Below, piece after piece: positions 63,002 through 64,000 of a stretch of DNA of 64,000 bases. The number at the start of each line of letters is the position of its first letter. The stretch's first letter is position 1. The stretch comes from Leptolyngbya sp. PCC 6406 (GTDB taxonomy: Bacteria; Cyanobacteriota; Cyanobacteriia; Phormidesmidales; Phormidesmidaceae). The stretch spans positions 890,633 to 954,632 of the forward strand of contig NZ_KI913949.1 in assembly GCF_000332095.2 (NCBI RefSeq). Direction: 5' to 3'. The translations under genes were made by a program, and so were the position numbers. The notes under the pieces were generated by a model. It searched no databases. It was not told the DNA's origin and saw nothing but the letters and a program-made list of their open reading frames with translations.

Positions 63002-63331
63002 TTATCTGCAAATCCAAATGCCTTCGTTACGGATATTTTGGAGAAAAGGGTTGTTAGCGTTTTTGAACTTGTCAGATGAAATGAAGTGCCGAGAAATAAC
63101 GATATCGTTATCCAAACAAATTTGAGCGATGAATTCGCTGCTGCGATCGATTTCTCGATACGGATTAATCGGGGCATCTAAAACCACAAGAATATCAATA
63201 TCTGAAAACTCATGGGCATCTTCTCTTGCCTGTGAACCGTAAAGGATTACCGCTTTCAGTTGCTCACGATAAAGCGCCTGAAGGTACTGCTTCACGCTTT
63301 TTAGAATGGCGTTTCGTCGCGTGTGCTTCAT
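63002..63331 (-). CDS. MNT-type nucleotidyltransferase without HEPN partner
   Basis: A 109-residue minimal nucleotidyltransferase: LYGSQAREDAHEFSDIDILVV has the GS...DxD motif and VISRHFISS the later strand. Such genes normally sit beside a HEPN toxin gene. Here the next gene downstream (30 bases) is the HNH nuclease, and no HEPN gene is in view. Either the partner was lost or the pair has been reassembled. Confidence 0.8.
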   Translation of the reverse strand: MKHTRRNAILKSVKQYLQALYREQLKAVILYGSQAREDAHEFSDIDILVVLDAPINPYREIDRSSEFIAQICLDNDIVISRHFISSDKFKNANNPFLQNIRNEGIWICR

Positions 63332-63605
63332 GGCTTGGGCCGATCGCGCGTCTATCCAATACTGTAGTCTCTATGTTGAAGGATCGCGCATCAGAGACAC
63401 CCCGAAAGCAACGCGATCGCAGATCTCCCCGCCATCCCACCTCACCAAGCTGCGATCGCGCTCTCTCCCAATCACCCCATCGCCACTGGACGCCCCTCTA
63501 CAGCAGCGCACCAGCAACGCGATCGCTGTCCCAAAAGGTCAAAGCATAATTTGCAGGGGTCTCAGCTTCGCGATCGCGGCCAGTAGCAGGGGAGCACAGG
63601 CGGTT
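63332..63605. other. HIP1-dense non-coding stretch
   Basis: GCGATCGC or near-matches occur at about 63410, 63452, 63520 and 63570. No gene supported. It marks the return from the AT-rich acquired segment to ordinary genome composition. Confidence 0.6.
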
Positions 63606-63729
63606 TGGCAACGCCGCTCTTGGGAAACATCAAGCCCGCAATGAAACCGATTTTGCCCAACCTGTCGCATACATCTACTACAACCCCGTCAAGCATGGCT
63701 TGGTCGCAGTCCCCAAGGCTTGGCCGTAA
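63606..63729 (+). pseudogene. RAYT (Y1 transposase) remnant, frameshifted
   Basis: WQRRSWE, then after a one-base shift HQARNETDFAQPVAYIYYNP and VKHGLVAVPKAWP before TAA. This is the middle-to-C-terminal part of a REP-associated tyrosine transposase, broken by a frameshift. It has no catalytic N-terminal part. Bases 63730-63855 hold nothing recognisable. Confidence 0.75.
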
Positions 63730-63855
63730 CCATCCCCTGAACGGATTCCCTGGAACGGCTACGATTGGCCGGACTCTGGATCGTCCACGACTCCCTTATC
63801 AACTCACTCAAGGTCGAACTAGAATAAGCAACAGAACGCTAATAGAGGCGGGTAA

Positions 63856-64000
63856 ATGCAGGTAGAAGAATTGAAGCAAAAGCTTGATGCCCTTAGCGCC
63901 GAACATTTACAGCAAGTTGCGACTTTCATAACGTTGCTGGAGTTGCGGCAGCATCGAACGATATCACCGACTCCTTTATGGCATCGGCTCAGTTATATCG
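63856..64000 (+). CDS. Start of a small antitoxin-like gene (cut by window end)
   Basis: From the ATG at 63856, 48 codons are open to the window end: MQVEELKQKLDALSAEHLQQ, then VATFITLLELR. The amphipathic start resembles DUF2281-type small proteins that accompany PIN or RelE toxins in cyanobacteria. The rest is outside the window. Confidence 0.5.
   Translation, partial: MQVEELKQKLDALSAEHLQQVATFITLLELRQHRTISPTPLWHRLSYI

Overview
The window is chromosomal DNA from a cyanobacterium. It carries psbO (photosystem II manganese-stabilising protein), an LrtA-type ribosome hibernation factor, Mg-type hemB, hemL, a CcmM-like carbonic anhydrase, many HIP1 octamers (GCGATCGC) and several dispersed palindromic repeats. 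The CcmM-like protein with a Rubisco-small-subunit-like domain suggests a beta-cyanobacterium, possibly a filamentous Leptolyngbya/Nodosilinea-like lineage, but genus cannot be fixed from sequence alone. No rRNA, CRISPR array or prophage is visible.

Layout. 1-2574 is a scrap-yard of small toxin-antitoxin genes between two copies of a ~200 bp direct repeat. 2578-7595 is one CHAT-protease/NB-ARC/TPR gene broken by a complete IS4-family element (4582-5903, 9-bp target duplication). 8088-19623 is mostly housekeeping: nanE, a receiver-kinase hybrid, a HEPN/MNT toxin-antitoxin pair, queG-hemL, a large secreted metalloprotease, lipB and hpf.

20160-35353 is a low-zinc response island. It holds zur, znuA-znuC-znuB, three COG0523 GTPases, a P-loop relative without the metal motif, a WD40 protein, two metallophosphatases with changed metal ligands, cysteine-free hemB, a hisI paralog that has lost one zinc cysteine, a CcmM-like gamma-carbonic anhydrase with one SSUL domain, and folE. 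Five Zur-box-like repeats (best form TAATGAT-N-ATCATTA) sit at its promoters. I infer that Zur derepresses zinc uptake (ZnuABC), metal chaperones (COG0523) and substitute enzymes when zinc is scarce. Parts of this are known biology. The Cys-substituted phosphatase, the CcmM paralog and the P-loop protein are the least explained parts.

35372-45017 holds signalling genes (two-component pair, Ser/Thr kinase), a methyltransferase-TPR pair and a Ca2+/H+ exchanger. 45064-45439 is a tRNA-Ala(CGC) followed by two tandem tRNA copies carrying insertions of exactly 24+25 and 75+25 nt in the anticodon and T arms. psbO, a class B penicillin-binding protein, a polyamine ABC operon (potADBC), a Rieske oxygenase, a D,D-carboxypeptidase, a long LarA-like protein and an alpha/beta hydrolase follow.

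59946-63331 is an AT-rich, probably acquired defence segment: an XRE controller with a three-half-site operator, a C5-cytosine methyltransferase, a PD-(D/E)XK-like nuclease candidate, an HNH nuclease and an MNT nucleotidyltransferase. The window ends in a HIP1-rich stretch, a broken RAYT transposase and the start of a small antitoxin-like gene.
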